64,000 nucleotides of DNA from VAZQ01 sp963756715 (GTDB lineage Bacteria; Pseudomonadota; Alphaproteobacteria; Rhizobiales; Xanthobacteraceae), in NCBI GenBank assembly GCA_963756715.1, contig CAVWOV010000020.1:347454-411453 (forward strand). The letters run 5' to 3'. The notes under the pieces are model-generated. The model ran no database searches. It saw only the letters and a list, made by a program, of their open reading frames with translations, and was not told the DNA's origin. Positions 1 through 10,889 of the stretch are shown one piece after another. How positions within the stretch are numbered: the stretch's first letter is position 1; each line of letters opens with the position of its first letter. The translations under genes were made by a program, and so were the position numbers.

Positions 1-177
1 CGCATGGCGCCTGTCGCAGTGCCTATCGGTTGAATCCGTCAAGGCGCTAACGCTGCCAAGGTGAAATTCCCCTTAGTGCGTTGTCTTGGTTCCTGACGGG
101 TCTTGCCGGACTCTCGCCTTTGTGGTTTGGGGCGTACTTGATCGTGCCGCGTATCGATGACCGATTGGGAGATTTCG

Positions 178-615
178 ATGTATCTGCTTCGCTGCTGTCC
201 GGAGATTGAGCGTAATGCGGTTTGGCTGATCGCCACGCTTGTTGTTCTTGGTTTAGCCTTGGTTTCGACGGCCGGTTTTGCCGGCGAACGCAGCTTTCCA
301 TTCGATCAGGAACTGCTGCTCGACACCAAGCCCATGAACGGGTCCAAGCGGGTTCCTATCCTCGACATCGGCCAGCGCGGGGAAACGACGATCGACCTGT
401 GGTGCAACAGCGTCCAGGGCCAGATTGTCGTGGTCGAGAGCACCATCTCCATCATGACCGGCGCGAAGACCGAGCGGCAATGTGACGCGGCCCGAATGCG
501 CGGCGACGACGATTTGCTTGCCGCGCTGCTTCAGGTCACCGGCTGGCGGCGCGAAGGCGATACGATCGTGCTGTTCGGTGCCAAATCCTTGCGATTCCGC
601 GCGGCGACCAACTGA
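178..615 (+). CDS. META-domain (HslJ-like) secreted protein
   Basis: An envelope protein of unknown exact role. The N-terminus has a long hydrophobic stretch ending near AGFA, which reads as a signal peptide or anchor. The C-terminal half, from the LWCN motif to the end (LFGAKSLRF), has the pattern of a META/DUF306 domain, the fold of the heat-shock lipoprotein HslJ. Two cysteines (in LWCNS and RQCDA) could pair in the periplasm. I chose the ATG at 178 because GGGAGA lies just upstream; an in-frame start at 157 exists but has a weaker site. It precedes the PCS-like/oxidoreductase pair on the same strand with a 130-base gap, so a shared transcript is possible but not shown. Confidence 0.6.
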   Translation: MYLLRCCPEIERNAVWLIATLVVLGLALVSTAGFAGERSFPFDQELLLDTKPMNGSKRVPILDIGQRGETTIDLWCNSVQGQIVVVESTISIMTGAKTERQCDAARMRGDDDLLAALLQVTGWRREGDTIVLFGAKSLRFRAATN

Positions 616-747
616 TCTGATCCATTTTTCTTCGCTTGCAATTTTCGCGACCGGCGGTTGCGGATGGCGACTGCGACATGCGCTCTTGCGAAGCTCTGAT
701 CGATATGGATTGATCAGCCGCGACGGCACTGAGCGATGTGAGGGCAC

Positions 748-1542
748 ATGGGACCTGCTCAAATCTTGGATCGGGCTCCGGTGCGCCAGATGCTGTTGGC
801 GGTGACGTTGCTCGCCACCAGCGGTGTGCCGCTGCGTGCGGACAAGTTTCCTGACGAAAATTCGAAACCGAAGCTCGGAATTCACGCGCTGCCCGTACAG
901 CAGTCGCATGACTACCTGCAGCGTCGCGATGCGCCCGATTATTGGATACTCAGTCCGTACTATGTATCGCAGACCACGGGCAGCGATTGTTCGGTCGCGA
1001 CCCTCACCATCGCGTTGAATGCGCTGCGCGGCTTGCCGCGCCTTGCCCGCGAGCCGCTCGTCACCCAGGCCGCGTTACGTGAGCGGCTGGGGCCCGAACT
1101 GGCGGAGAAGACAAAGGACAAGGGCGAAGGCGTAACGTTCGAGGAATTTCGCAAGTTCCTGCTTCTGGCCCTCGAGGCGTATGAAATCGACGCCAGGATT
1201 GAGCACTTCAAACCTGATAACGCGTCGCCCGCAACGCTGGAGCAGTTACGGCAACTCCTGTCGGCCAACGAACGGTCGTCCGAGGATATTGCGCTGGTCT
1301 ACTACAATCAGGGAGTCGTGACCGGCGATTGGGATGGGCCGCATCTCTCGCCAATCGGCGCCTATGATGCCGAGCGCGGCCGGGTCCTGATTCTGGACGT
1401 GGACCGCAAATGGTACGGGCCGTACTGGACGCCGGAAGAGAAACTCCTGGAAGCGATGCTCCGTCCGGCGCCCGGACATTTCGGCGGCCTTGCCGGCGAA
1501 ACCGGCGGCATTATCCGCGTGAGTCGCCGCCGCGGACATTGA
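748..1542 (+). CDS. Phytochelatin-synthase-like cysteine protease, exported
   Basis: A papain-fold protein of the phytochelatin synthase family (PF05023 type). Eukaryotic members make phytochelatin from glutathione; bacterial short forms mainly hydrolyse glutathione or act on gamma-Glu-Cys bonds. The catalytic triad can be read: Cys81 in TTGSDCSVATL, His199 in GPHLSPIGAYD and Asp217 in VLILDVDRKWYGP, with the typical WTPEEKL and EAML after it. A hydrophobic segment at about residues 14-30 suggests export. At 264 residues it has only the N-terminal catalytic domain, as in cyanobacterial forms. GAGGG precedes the ATG. The next gene starts 9 bases after the stop, so the two are probably co-transcribed. 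The substrate is unknown. Confidence 0.75.
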   Translation: MGPAQILDRAPVRQMLLAVTLLATSGVPLRADKFPDENSKPKLGIHALPVQQSHDYLQRRDAPDYWILSPYYVSQTTGSDCSVATLTIALNALRGLPRLAREPLVTQAALRERLGPELAEKTKDKGEGVTFEEFRKFLLLALEAYEIDARIEHFKPDNASPATLEQLRQLLSANERSSEDIALVYYNQGVVTGDWDGPHLSPIGAYDAERGRVLILDVDRKWYGPYWTPEEKLLEAMLRPAPGHFGGLAGETGGIIRVSRRRGH

Positions 1543-1551
1543 CGGGAAGCA

Positions 1552-3390
1552 ATGCACGACATCACGCGGCGCGATTTTCTCAACGGCGTGGCGCTGACCA
1601 TTGCGTCGGGGCTCACGCCCGCCGCGCAGATCGCCGCACAACCGTTGCGCTATCCGCCGGCACTCACCGGCATGCGCGGACATCACGCCGGCTCGTTCGA
1701 AGTCGGTCACGATCTCCGTGATGGCAAGTCGTTCAGCCTCGACGGCTTGCCGATCGAGGAACGTTATGACCTGGTCGTGGTCGGCGGCGGTATCAGCGGG
1801 CTCGCGGCCGCGTGGTTCTACCGGCAGGCGCACCGCGACGCGCGCATTCTCATCCTCGACAACCACGACGACTTCGGCGGGCACGCCAAGCGCAACGAAT
1901 TCACCATCGATGGCCGGCTCATCATCGGCTATGGCGGCAGTGAATCGCTGCAATCGCCGCAGGCGCTCTACAGCCCTGTGGCGAAAGGCCTGCTGAAATC
2001 CCTCGGCGTCGATACCGGCCGGTTCGACACCGCATTCGAGCGCACGCTCTATCCTTCGCTCGGGCTGTCGCGCGGCGTGTTCTTTCCGCGCGAGACGTTC
2101 GGCCAGGACAAGCTCGTCACCGGCGACCCGACCCGGATGGTGGACGACGACGTCAGCCGCGCGCTGAGCAATGCCCGGCCGATGCGCGAGTTCGTCGCAG
2201 AGGTTCCGGTGTCGGCGGAGAGCAGGGCGCAACTCATTGCGCTGTATGAGAGCGCGGCCGATCCGCTCGCCGGAAAATCCACGGACGAGAAGACCGCGTT
2301 GCTCGAACGCACGAGCTACCGCGACTATCTGACCAAGGTGCTTGGCTGCAGCGAAGAGGTCGCCAACTGCTTCCAGGGCCGCACCCTCGATTTCTTCGCG
2401 GTCGGCTGCGATGCGGTGGCGGCGTCGGACGCGCGCTATGCCGGCTATCCTGGATTCCGCGGGCTCGGCCTTCCCACCATCGACAGTCCGGAACGAAGTG
2501 AGCCCTACATCTATCATTTCCCGGATGGCAACGCCTCGCTGGCGCGGTTGCTCGTGCGCGCGCTCATTCCCGGCGTGGCGCCGGGCGCGACCATGGACGA
2601 TGTCGTGCTGGCGCCGTTTGAATACAGCAAGCTCGATGTAGATGGTGCGAATGTCCGTCTGCGGCTCGACAGCACCTGCGTCCACATCCGCAACGTCCCG
2701 GACGGCGTTGAACTCGGCTATGTTCGGCACGGCAAGGCCCACCGTGTGGCGGCGCGGCATGCGGTGCTCGCCTGCTTCAACATGATCATTCCCTACATCA
2801 TGCCAGAGGTGCCGGCGGCGCAGCGCGCGGCGCTGGCGCAAAACATCAAGGCGCCGCTGGTCTATACCAACGTGCTGGTCCGGAACTGGCACCCCTGGGT
2901 CAAGCTCGGCGTTCACGAAATCACAGCGCCGATGTCGATCTACAGCCGGGTGAAGCTCGATTATCCGGTGAGCCTTGGGGGCTATCGGCATGCGCGCGAT
3001 CCCGCCGAGCCGATGTGCCTGCACATGGTCTACGTGCCGGTGGCGCCCGGGTTCGACGCGCGCACGCAGTTCAGGTTCGGCCGCTCGAAGCTGTTAGCGA
3101 TGGAGTTTGCCGATTTCGAAATGGATATCCGCGAGCAGCTCGACCGGATGCTGGGCGCCGGCGGCTTCTCCAGCGCGCGCGATATTGCGGCAATCACGGT
3201 CAACCGCTGGTCCCACGGCTACGCCTATACGCCAAGCCCGTTGTTCGACCAGGACTTCGGTCCGACCATGGAAGCGGCGCGCCAGCCGGTCGGAAGGGTA
3301 ACCATCGCCAACTCGGACGCCGGATGGGATGCGTATGCCCACGTCGCCATCGATCAGGCCCACCGCGCCGTGCGCGAACTGCCTGCGTGA
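1552..3390 (+). CDS. Tat-exported FAD-dependent amine oxidoreductase
   Basis: A 612-residue flavoprotein that starts with a twin-arginine signal (RRDFLNG at residues 6-12 followed by a hydrophobic stretch), so it is probably exported folded with its FAD. The dinucleotide-binding motif VVVGGGISGLAAAWFYR follows at about residue 75. The C-terminal motif IANSDAGWDAYAHVAIDQA closes the FAD site in this family. Length, Tat leader and sequence resemble proteins annotated as spermidine dehydrogenase or NAD(P)-binding oxidoreductase; polyamine oxidation is an inference from the family. GGGAAG precedes the ATG. It probably shares an operon with the PCS-like protease, which would place both in the periplasm. 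Confidence 0.7.
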   Translation: MHDITRRDFLNGVALTIASGLTPAAQIAAQPLRYPPALTGMRGHHAGSFEVGHDLRDGKSFSLDGLPIEERYDLVVVGGGISGLAAAWFYRQAHRDARILILDNHDDFGGHAKRNEFTIDGRLIIGYGGSESLQSPQALYSPVAKGLLKSLGVDTGRFDTAFERTLYPSLGLSRGVFFPRETFGQDKLVTGDPTRMVDDDVSRALSNARPMREFVAEVPVSAESRAQLIALYESAADPLAGKSTDEKTALLERTSYRDYLTKVLGCSEEVANCFQGRTLDFFAVGCDAVAASDARYAGYPGFRGLGLPTIDSPERSEPYIYHFPDGNASLARLLVRALIPGVAPGATMDDVVLAPFEYSKLDVDGANVRLRLDSTCVHIRNVPDGVELGYVRHGKAHRVAARHAVLACFNMIIPYIMPEVPAAQRAALAQNIKAPLVYTNVLVRNWHPWVKLGVHEITAPMSIYSRVKLDYPVSLGGYRHARDPAEPMCLHMVYVPVAPGFDARTQFRFGRSKLLAMEFADFEMDIREQLDRMLGAGGFSSARDIAAITVNRWSHGYAYTPSPLFDQDFGPTMEAARQPVGRVTIANSDAGWDAYAHVAIDQAHRAVRELPA

Positions 3391-3615
3391 CGACCGGCAC
3401 GCGGCGATTCAAAGTGTTACCCGAATACAGCAGCGCGATAATTTCGATCTGCCGGCCAGCGTTTTTCTCGCATCCCTGATTGCCCAATTCAAGCGACGCA
3501 GCTAAGCAGGTGATTCGAACGGATTGCGCGCGTGCCAGTTCGCCGTCGTGACCGTGAAATCTCGCACAGTAGTGTCCGTAGCGTCAGATGCGTCCCCTAA
3601 GAGGAGGTGTATCAG

Positions 3616-3939
3616 ATGCGCACTGAATGCTCGTCGCACTTGGCTGCGACGTGGGTCCCGCCCAGGCTTGTCTACTCGGACGTTCGGCTCAAGCGCGAGG
3701 TGATGCAGGTCGCGCAACTGGACAACGGCATCAAACTTTACCGCTACCGGTATCGCTGGGGCGATGAGTTTTATGTCGGAGTTCTGGCGCACGAGGTTGC
3801 TGCGATCGTGCCTGACGCGGTGTTCCCGGACGCCGACGGCTTCCTGCGAGTCAATTACCGGCAACTCCGGCTGCGCCTGCGCACTTACCGCGACTGGCAG
3901 CAGAAGGGGCACGCCGAACCGGCGCTGCAGCCGGCCTGA
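3616..3939 (+). CDS. Small peptidase-S74-like (intramolecular chaperone) domain protein
   Basis: A 107-residue protein whose centre reads SDVRLKREV, then LYRYRYRWGDEFYVGVLAHEV and VPDAV. This is the signature of the S74 intramolecular chaperone domain found at the C-terminus of phage tail spikes and some autotransporters. Stand-alone short copies are common in rhizobial genomes. The ATG at 3616 has an ideal GAGGAGG 8 bases upstream; a GTG at 3607 lies inside that site and is unlikely. No phage genes lie nearby. It has no signal peptide, and its function as a free-standing unit is not known. Confidence 0.6.
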   Translation: MRTECSSHLAATWVPPRLVYSDVRLKREVMQVAQLDNGIKLYRYRYRWGDEFYVGVLAHEVAAIVPDAVFPDADGFLRVNYRQLRLRLRTYRDWQQKGHAEPALQPA

Positions 3940-3975
3940 CCCAAAGCGGGGAGGGCGGCAGCGCCAGGCGCCAAC

Positions 3976-4000
3976 GAAAAGAGCGCGGCTTGCGCCGCGC
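3976..4000 (-). terminator. Rho-independent terminator of groES-groEL
   Basis: On the minus strand a GCGCGGC/GCCGCGC hairpin with a 4-base loop is followed by TCTTTT. It lies about 30 bases past the groEL stop codon. Confidence 0.65.
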
Positions 4001-4030
4001 CCTTAGTCGCTGTGAGATTGGTGGGCGGAC

Positions 4031-5672
<1,642 letters not shown>

Positions 5673-5694
5673 TTAAGATTGCTCCACTCTTGAT

Positions 5695-5798
5695 CCTCAT
5701 CCTGAGGAGCCGGCGCAGCCGGCGTCTCGAAGGACGATGCCTAGGATTTGGGGCCTCACCCTTCGAGACGCGCCCTTCGGGCGCGCCTCAGGATGAGG
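5695..5798. repeat. REP-like palindromic repeat between groES and groEL
   Basis: A 104-base imperfect palindrome with outer arms CCTCATCCTGAGG and CCTCAGGATGAGG and inner arms GTCTCGAAGG and CCTTCGAGACG. It contains smaller hairpins, such as GCGCCCTTCGGGCGC. This is a repeat type I recognise as frequent in Bradyrhizobiaceae. It fills almost the whole groES-groEL spacer and would form a strong hairpin in the mRNA, where it could stabilise or attenuate the downstream message. Confidence 0.75.
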
Positions 5799-5808
5799 GG
5801 TTAGGTAT

Positions 5809-6105
5809 TCAGGCGATGACGCCCATGATGTCGGACTCCTTCATGATCAGGAGTTCCTCGCCGTCGAGCTTGACCTCGGTGCCCGACCACTTGCCGAACA
5901 GCACGCGGTTGCCGGGCTTTACGTCGATCGGGATGAGCTTGCCGGCCTCGTCGCGGCCGCCGGGGCCTACCGCGACCACTTCGCCTTCCTGCGGCTTCTC
6001 CTTGGCGGTATCCGGAATGATGATGCCGCCCTTGGTCTTTGCTTCGGCATCGATACGTTTCACGACCACGCGGTCGTGCAGGGGACGGAATTTCGTTTTG
6101 GACAT
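5809..6105 (-). CDS. groES: Co-chaperonin GroES
   Basis: The 10 kDa lid of the GroEL chamber, about 98 residues. It starts MSKTKFRPLHDRVVVKRI, has the mobile loop TKGGIIIPDTA, and ends LIMKESDIMGVIA. I place the start at 6105 because GAGGAAG stands just upstream; the open frame extends 24 codons further into the leader, but that part has no GroES similarity. It is the first gene of the groESL operon, with a CIRCE element 65-90 bases upstream. Confidence 0.95.
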   Translation of the reverse strand: MSKTKFRPLHDRVVVKRIDAEAKTKGGIIIPDTAKEKPQEGEVVAVGPGGRDEAGKLIPIDVKPGNRVLFGKWSGTEVKLDGEELLIMKESDIMGVIA

Positions 6106-6170
6106 ATCTTCCTCACGGGCGCTGGGAACGCGGCTTAAGTGCTTGACCGAAAAATCGATCGGAGGGGCCG

Positions 6171-6197
6171 TTAGCACTCTTATTTAATGAGTGCCAA
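6171..6197. promoter_or_regulatory. CIRCE operator (HrcA binding site) of groESL
   Basis: TTAGCACTC, 9 spacer bases, GAGTGCCAA: the CIRCE inverted repeat with one mismatch to the consensus right arm GAGTGCTAA. It lies between the groESL promoter and the groES start, as expected for repression by HrcA and induction by heat. Confidence 0.92.
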
Positions 6198-6208
6198 CCG
6201 CTTTGCGG

Positions 6209-6237
6209 GAAATAGGACCTGGGCCGAGGAGAGTCAA
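6209..6237 (-). promoter_or_regulatory. Putative sigma-70 promoter of groESL
   Basis: On the minus strand TTGACT (6237-6232) and TATTTC (6214-6209) are separated by 17 bases. Transcription would begin next to or within CIRCE, the usual layout for HrcA repression. Assigned by inspection only. Confidence 0.5.
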
Positions 6238-6267
6238 GCCAAGGAGGTTACGGCAGGAGCTTTGGGG

Positions 6268-7302
6268 TTACTGCAAGAGCTTCATCGCCCGCTCGTAGTA
6301 TCCGAGGTCGATATAGCGGGAGGGATCGACCTGCGCATCGCTCGGCCGGCGCTGAATCTCTCCCCGCAACGCCAGCATGTTGCGAAAGCCTTGCTGGTCG
6401 AATTTGGCGTCCGGCGTATAGCCGAAGCCAGGGTCGAGGAGGAGTTCATACGTCCGCTCGGCCTCTTTCTGAGAAAGTTTGAGTTTCTCGACCAGCAAGG
6501 CGACGCTGCCGGCCCGGTTCTTCGGGTCGCGCACATAGCGTAACGCCTCGACATAGGCCGCGATGTAGCGTTCGAGCACCGGGCCATGGTCGCGCGCCCA
6601 CGAGCGCAGGACGAAGGCGCCTTGCGCCTGGTAGGGGCCGAGCAGGTCGACGGTCCGTCCGAGGCTCCGCATGCCCAGTGCTTCGGCTTGTACGGTGAAC
6701 GGCAGGTTGAGGATCCCGGCGGTGTTCTCTTTGCTCTCCTTCATGGCCTTGAAGCGGTAGACACCAGCGCCCACCGGCTTGACGGTGTAGTCCGCGCCCT
6801 CCTTGAGGCCGTGCTTGAGCAGAATCTTTTTCGCCAGCAGCGCGTAGGCGGTGTCAGGCGCGTCCACCACCAGGGTGCGGCCGCGCAGATCGGCGAATGT
6901 TTTGATCTCAGGCTGGACGAAGAATTCGTTCATGCCGCTGTCACCGCCGGTGACGATGACGACGTCCTGCTTCGCCACCTCGATCATGGCGAGCGCGTTG
7001 TCGACTGCGGAATGCGCGATGTCGAACTTGCCCGCTGCGAGCCCTTCGCGCTGGCTCTTCGAATTCGGCGTGAGCTGCAGGTCGATCTTGAAACCGCGCC
7101 GCTCGAAGATGCCGTTGGCGATGCCCGAGTGCAGCGCCAGCGCCTTGGCGTTCGGAAAGGTGTTGACGCGCAGTTCGGTCGGCGTTTGCGTCATGGCGCT
7201 ATCCGTGAAGGTGATCGACAGCAGTGCGATGCGGCTAGACAGATTGCGCCCAGGCTCGATTTGCTCAGCCTTTTTTTGTTCAGACTTATTGTGTTCAGAC
7301 AT
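6268..7302 (-). CDS. NMT1/THI5-like ABC transporter substrate-binding protein
   Basis: A periplasmic-binding-protein fold of the NMT1/SsuA/TauA group, which delivers small organic compounds (thiamine precursors, sulfonates, nitrate) to ABC importers. Typical features are LRVNTFPNAKALALHSGIA, SQREGLAAGKFDIAHSAVD and TFADLRGRTLVVDAPDTAYA. No convincing signal peptide is seen, which is odd for this role. The open frame starts at 7302 and its ATG overlaps the stop of the upstream aminopeptidase frame by 8 bases (ATGTCTGA), suggesting coupling. However, residues 1-37 are low in similarity and rich in Lys/Glu/Gln, so the Met at 7191 is a possible start. No permease or ATPase gene is adjacent. Confidence 0.7.
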   Translation of the reverse strand: MSEHNKSEQKKAEQIEPGRNLSSRIALLSITFTDSAMTQTPTELRVNTFPNAKALALHSGIANGIFERRGFKIDLQLTPNSKSQREGLAAGKFDIAHSAVDNALAMIEVAKQDVVIVTGGDSGMNEFFVQPEIKTFADLRGRTLVVDAPDTAYALLAKKILLKHGLKEGADYTVKPVGAGVYRFKAMKESKENTAGILNLPFTVQAEALGMRSLGRTVDLLGPYQAQGAFVLRSWARDHGPVLERYIAAYVEALRYVRDPKNRAGSVALLVEKLKLSQKEAERTYELLLDPGFGYTPDAKFDQQGFRNMLALRGEIQRRPSDAQVDPSRYIDLGYYERAMKLLQ

Positions 7303-10076
7303 GGAGTAATTCGTATCGTGCCAATAATCCAGTTGCGATGAGGCATGGACGTTTTTCCCTTGGTCCGGTTATTGTTTTTTGCATCGTTCGCGCGCCGCGC
7401 GCTGCTCTGATCCAGGCGTCGACCGCCGGCAGTACATTCGCCTTCAAGTCCGCGTTGATCAGGATCAGCTTCTTCCGCGCGCTCGGCGACGATGCGCCCG
7501 CCGGACGTGGCATGCACTGGCGCGAAGCTTTTGAGCTCCGCGGCACGCGCCCGGTCGGTGAAGCTCGTCATGAAGTTGGACACGAAGGTGTTGCGGAACG
7601 CGGGTCCCTGCTTGGCCGCGAGCGCCTGGAAATTCGTCTGCAGGAACGCCCAGGCGAGGTCGCCTTGCTCGCCGCTCCATGCGACCGTGCTGATCGCGCT
7701 GCCGACGAGCGAGGTCGGCAATTCGTCGGTCAGCGTGCGCGCGAGCGTTTCGCTTGCGAGCGCCGGGTCGCGCGCACTGGCCGCCGCCGAATAATAGCGT
7801 ACGCGTTCGGCGGCATTCGTGGTCTTGCGGGCAAGTGCGATGAGGGCGTCGTAAGTCGGGCGATCGGCGGTGACGCCCGCGAGTTGGGTGACGGCGTCCC
7901 GCAGCGCCGGCCGCAACGACTCGGGCGACTTCAGAAACGCGTCGAACCGCTGGCGCGCCTCGGCCAGAATCTTCTTGTCGCCGAGGTCACCCAGCACCCA
8001 GATCAACCGGCTGCGCAACAACGCGCTGTCATCACTCTCGTGTCCAACCGGATCCCAGCCGAGACGATCGAACATCGTCCGCAACTTGGCGCGCGCATAG
8101 GTCTGAAACGCCTGCCTCCCCGGACGCCCGCGCTGCAGATGATTGAGCCGGCCCAGCGTTCCGATCACCTGATCCCAGACCGTTCGGGTTTCGTCGCTGC
8201 CGATTTCCTCGACCAGATTGAAGTAGGACGCCGGCGGCGTCCGTCCGCTTTCGACCAGTGCCCAACTGTCCGACAACAGGTTGACCCGATCCGCCACCGT
8301 CATCTTCGCGAACGACTTGGTGAGTGCCGCTTGACTGGCGGCGTCGTACTCCACCCGGTAGTAGCCGATGTCGCCGTGATTGAGCTTGACGGGTTCGCCG
8401 CAGCGTCCGGCCCTGACCGGCGTTGCCTCATCCCGCACCAGCACGGTTTCGGCGGGACGCAACGCCCGCAACGGCCCGAGCGCGACCGGAACTTGCCAGC
8501 GCTCCGTCGCGGCGCCGCGGTCGCGGATCGTAAAGCGCTCCTGGCGAAGCACGATGCGCTGCTCGCCGGCAGTACAGGTGGTTTCCGCGATCACCAGCGG
8601 CACGCCGGCCTGTTCGGTGAAGCCCGAAGCGATGGCCGCAACCGGCTTGCCGGAGGCGGTTTCGAGCGCGCGCCAGAGATCGCCCGTGGTGGTGCTGCCG
8701 TAAGCATGATCGGCCATGTATCTGCGGATGCCGTCGCGGAACGTCTGCTCGCCGAGATAATTCTCCAGCATGCGGATCAGCGCCTGTCCCTTGCTGTAGG
8801 TGATGCCGTCGAACACGGCCATCGCTTCACTTTCGTTGGCGACCGGCTGCTGGATCGGGTGCGAGGTTCGCCGCGCATCGATGCCCATGGCGTATTGTTT
8901 CTGCTGGCTGCCGTTGAGCCAGGACTGCCATTGCGGATAGAAATGCTCGGCGGCTTTGACCTGCATCCAGGACGCAAAGCCCTCGTTGAGCCAAAGGTTG
9001 TCCCACCAGCCCATGGTGACGAGATTGCCGAACCATTGGTGCGCGATCTCGTGGGCGATGATGTGGAAGATGCCGCGCCGGGCGGTCTCCGGGTTCTTCG
9101 CCGGATCGAACAAGAGCCGGCCTTCGAAGAACGTAATGCCGCCCCAGTTCTCCATGGCGCCGCCGAAGCCGCCCGGAACCGCGATCAGGTCGAGTTTGGG
9201 CAGCGGATATTTCACCCCGAAATAATCGTTGAAGTAGCGCAGCAAGTCGGCCGCGGTGTCGAGCGCGAAGCGGCCCTGCGACCGCTTGCCCGCGGTGGTC
9301 ACGACGCTGACGGTTATGCCATCGACGTCGTCAGTCAGCCGTTCGAGTTCGCCCGCCGCCAGCACGAACAGATAACTCGCCATTTTCGGCGTGGTGGCAA
9401 ACTCGACCTGCTTCAGCGTGGGCGTGACCGGCTCCTCGTGCGCCACCGGCATGTTGCTGACCGCGAGGAATTTGCGCGGCACCGTCACCGTCAGCGCAAA
9501 TGTCGCCTTGAAGGCGGGCTCGTCCCAGCAGGGGAAGATGCGGCGGGCGTCGGCGGGTTCGAGGTGGCTCGAGATCATCCGGCGGCTGCCGTGCTCGGTC
9601 GGATAATCGACGAAGAAGAGCCCGCGGCCGAATTTGTTGATCTGGGCGGTAAATTCGATGCGCAGGCGGTGCGCTCCGGCCGCGATCGCGGTCGGGAAGG
9701 TCAGCGTCGCCGTTTGTGCCGTTTGGTCGAGTGCGACGATCGCGCTCTGCGCGCCGTTGTCGATCGTGACCCTGGTCAACGTCATGTTGACCGCATTCAA
9801 CACCAGTTGCGCCGTCGCCTTGTGGACATCGATGTCCACCGTCTCGGCGCCCGCAAGGGTGAGAGTCTCGAGGTTGGGCTCAAGCTCGATGGCGTAATGC
9901 GTGGGAACGACGGTCTTCGGCAGCTTGCCGGGCGTTGCGGCGAACGAATAGAGCGGTTCGGCCGCGACGGCGCACGCCGGCAGGATCGCCATGAATGCGA
10001 CCGCAGCCGCAACACACGCAAACCGGGCGCGGTGGACGATGGACAAGGGAACGCGATACATGGCAACGCGATACAT
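7295..10076 (-). CDS. Secreted M1-family aminopeptidase (frame broken near the C-terminus)
   Basis: A zinc metallopeptidase that removes N-terminal residues from peptides. It has a signal peptide up to about residue 39. The exopeptidase motif GGAMEN is at 305-310, HEIAHQW at 342-348 (zinc ligands His342 and His346, catalytic Glu343), and NEG with the third ligand Glu365. An ERAP1-like C-terminal domain follows. Near 7470-7480 an extra base shifts the frame after GRIVAERAEE; the expected ending (LILINADLKANVLPAVDAWI) continues in the next frame to a stop at 7295. Without correction the frame runs nonsensically to 7191. The start could be 10076 or 10061 (MYRVAMYRV is a small duplication). The following gene overlaps the corrected stop. 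Confidence 0.85.
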
Positions 10077-10162
10077 GGCGATGTCTGGACCAGTCCGTCA
10101 GGCCGTTTACTCTACACTCGCAGAACTGTAGCCCAAGCGGGCATCCCCGGGGAGACTATTGA

Positions 10163-10672
10163 ATGCGCGGCATGACGCTGGCCGAAGCCAACCGGATCAT
10201 CAATGGAACCTTTGCGTCGGCGAAGCGGCGCAAGGCCTACGCGCTGGCCGCGATCGTGCTCGACGCCGGCGGTCGGGTGAAGGCGTTCCAGAAGCAGGAC
10301 GGCGCCTCGCTCATGCGTTTCGAGATTGCCTACGGCAAGGCATTCGGGGCGCTCGCGCTCAACCGCTCCTCTCGTCAGGTGCTGCAGAAGGCCAAGGAGA
10401 AGCCCGCCTTCATGGCTTCGCTCAGCGAACTCTCGGATGGGCCGCTGTTCCTTGAGGCTGGCGGCCAACTCATCCGCGACGCTTCGGGCGAGGTGGTGGG
10501 GGCGCTCGGCGTGACCGGCGACGTCAACGAGGTCGACGACCTCTGCGCCATCGACGGCATCCATGCCGGCGGCTACCGGGCCGACGCCGATTTCGACGCC
10601 CGTGCGGCGAAGCGCCTCAACATCAAGGTCGACCCGCCACTCAAAGATCCGCGCAAGAAGGGGCCCAGATAG
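10163..10672 (+). CDS. GlcG/HbpS-family (DUF336) protein
   Basis: A small alpha/beta protein of the family that includes GlcG of glycolate operons and the haem-binding protein HbpS. Family marks are MTLAEANRIINGTFASAK, a core VLDAGGRVKAFQKQDGAS, and the C-terminal GVTGDVNEVDDLCAIDGIHA. GGGGAG lies 8 bases before the ATG. It has no signal peptide, so it is probably cytoplasmic. The tail after about residue 145 is basic (DPPLKDPRKKGPR). No glycolate-oxidation or haem-uptake genes are adjacent; the ligand is unknown. Confidence 0.8.
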   Translation: MRGMTLAEANRIINGTFASAKRRKAYALAAIVLDAGGRVKAFQKQDGASLMRFEIAYGKAFGALALNRSSRQVLQKAKEKPAFMASLSELSDGPLFLEAGGQLIRDASGEVVGALGVTGDVNEVDDLCAIDGIHAGGYRADADFDARAAKRLNIKVDPPLKDPRKKGPR

Positions 10673-10889
10673 GGCGGATGCGGCAGTTTGCCCAACATCT
10701 GCCTTTTCCCGGCCATAACCTGCGCGCACGCCGAAGGTGCACGATCGGTTGGATTGGGGCATGGTGGGGCGGTGAACCATACTTTGCCGTCCCGTTAACC
10801 TTGCGGCTGGTAGAAACGTGCTTGGGTCTGCGCGCAGCTTTGGTGTCTGGTTCCCCGACTGCGCGCGGGAGTTCAGGGGAGGACCCGCA

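Noticed and set aside
1246..3024. 592-codon open frame on the minus strand
   Set aside because: Antisense to the FAD oxidoreductase and PCS-like genes, both of which have clear motifs and ribosome sites.
7338..10175. 945-codon open frame on the plus strand
   Set aside because: It is the antisense shadow of the M1 aminopeptidase; its product is Arg/Gly/Asp-rich with no domain, a result of high GC at third codon positions.
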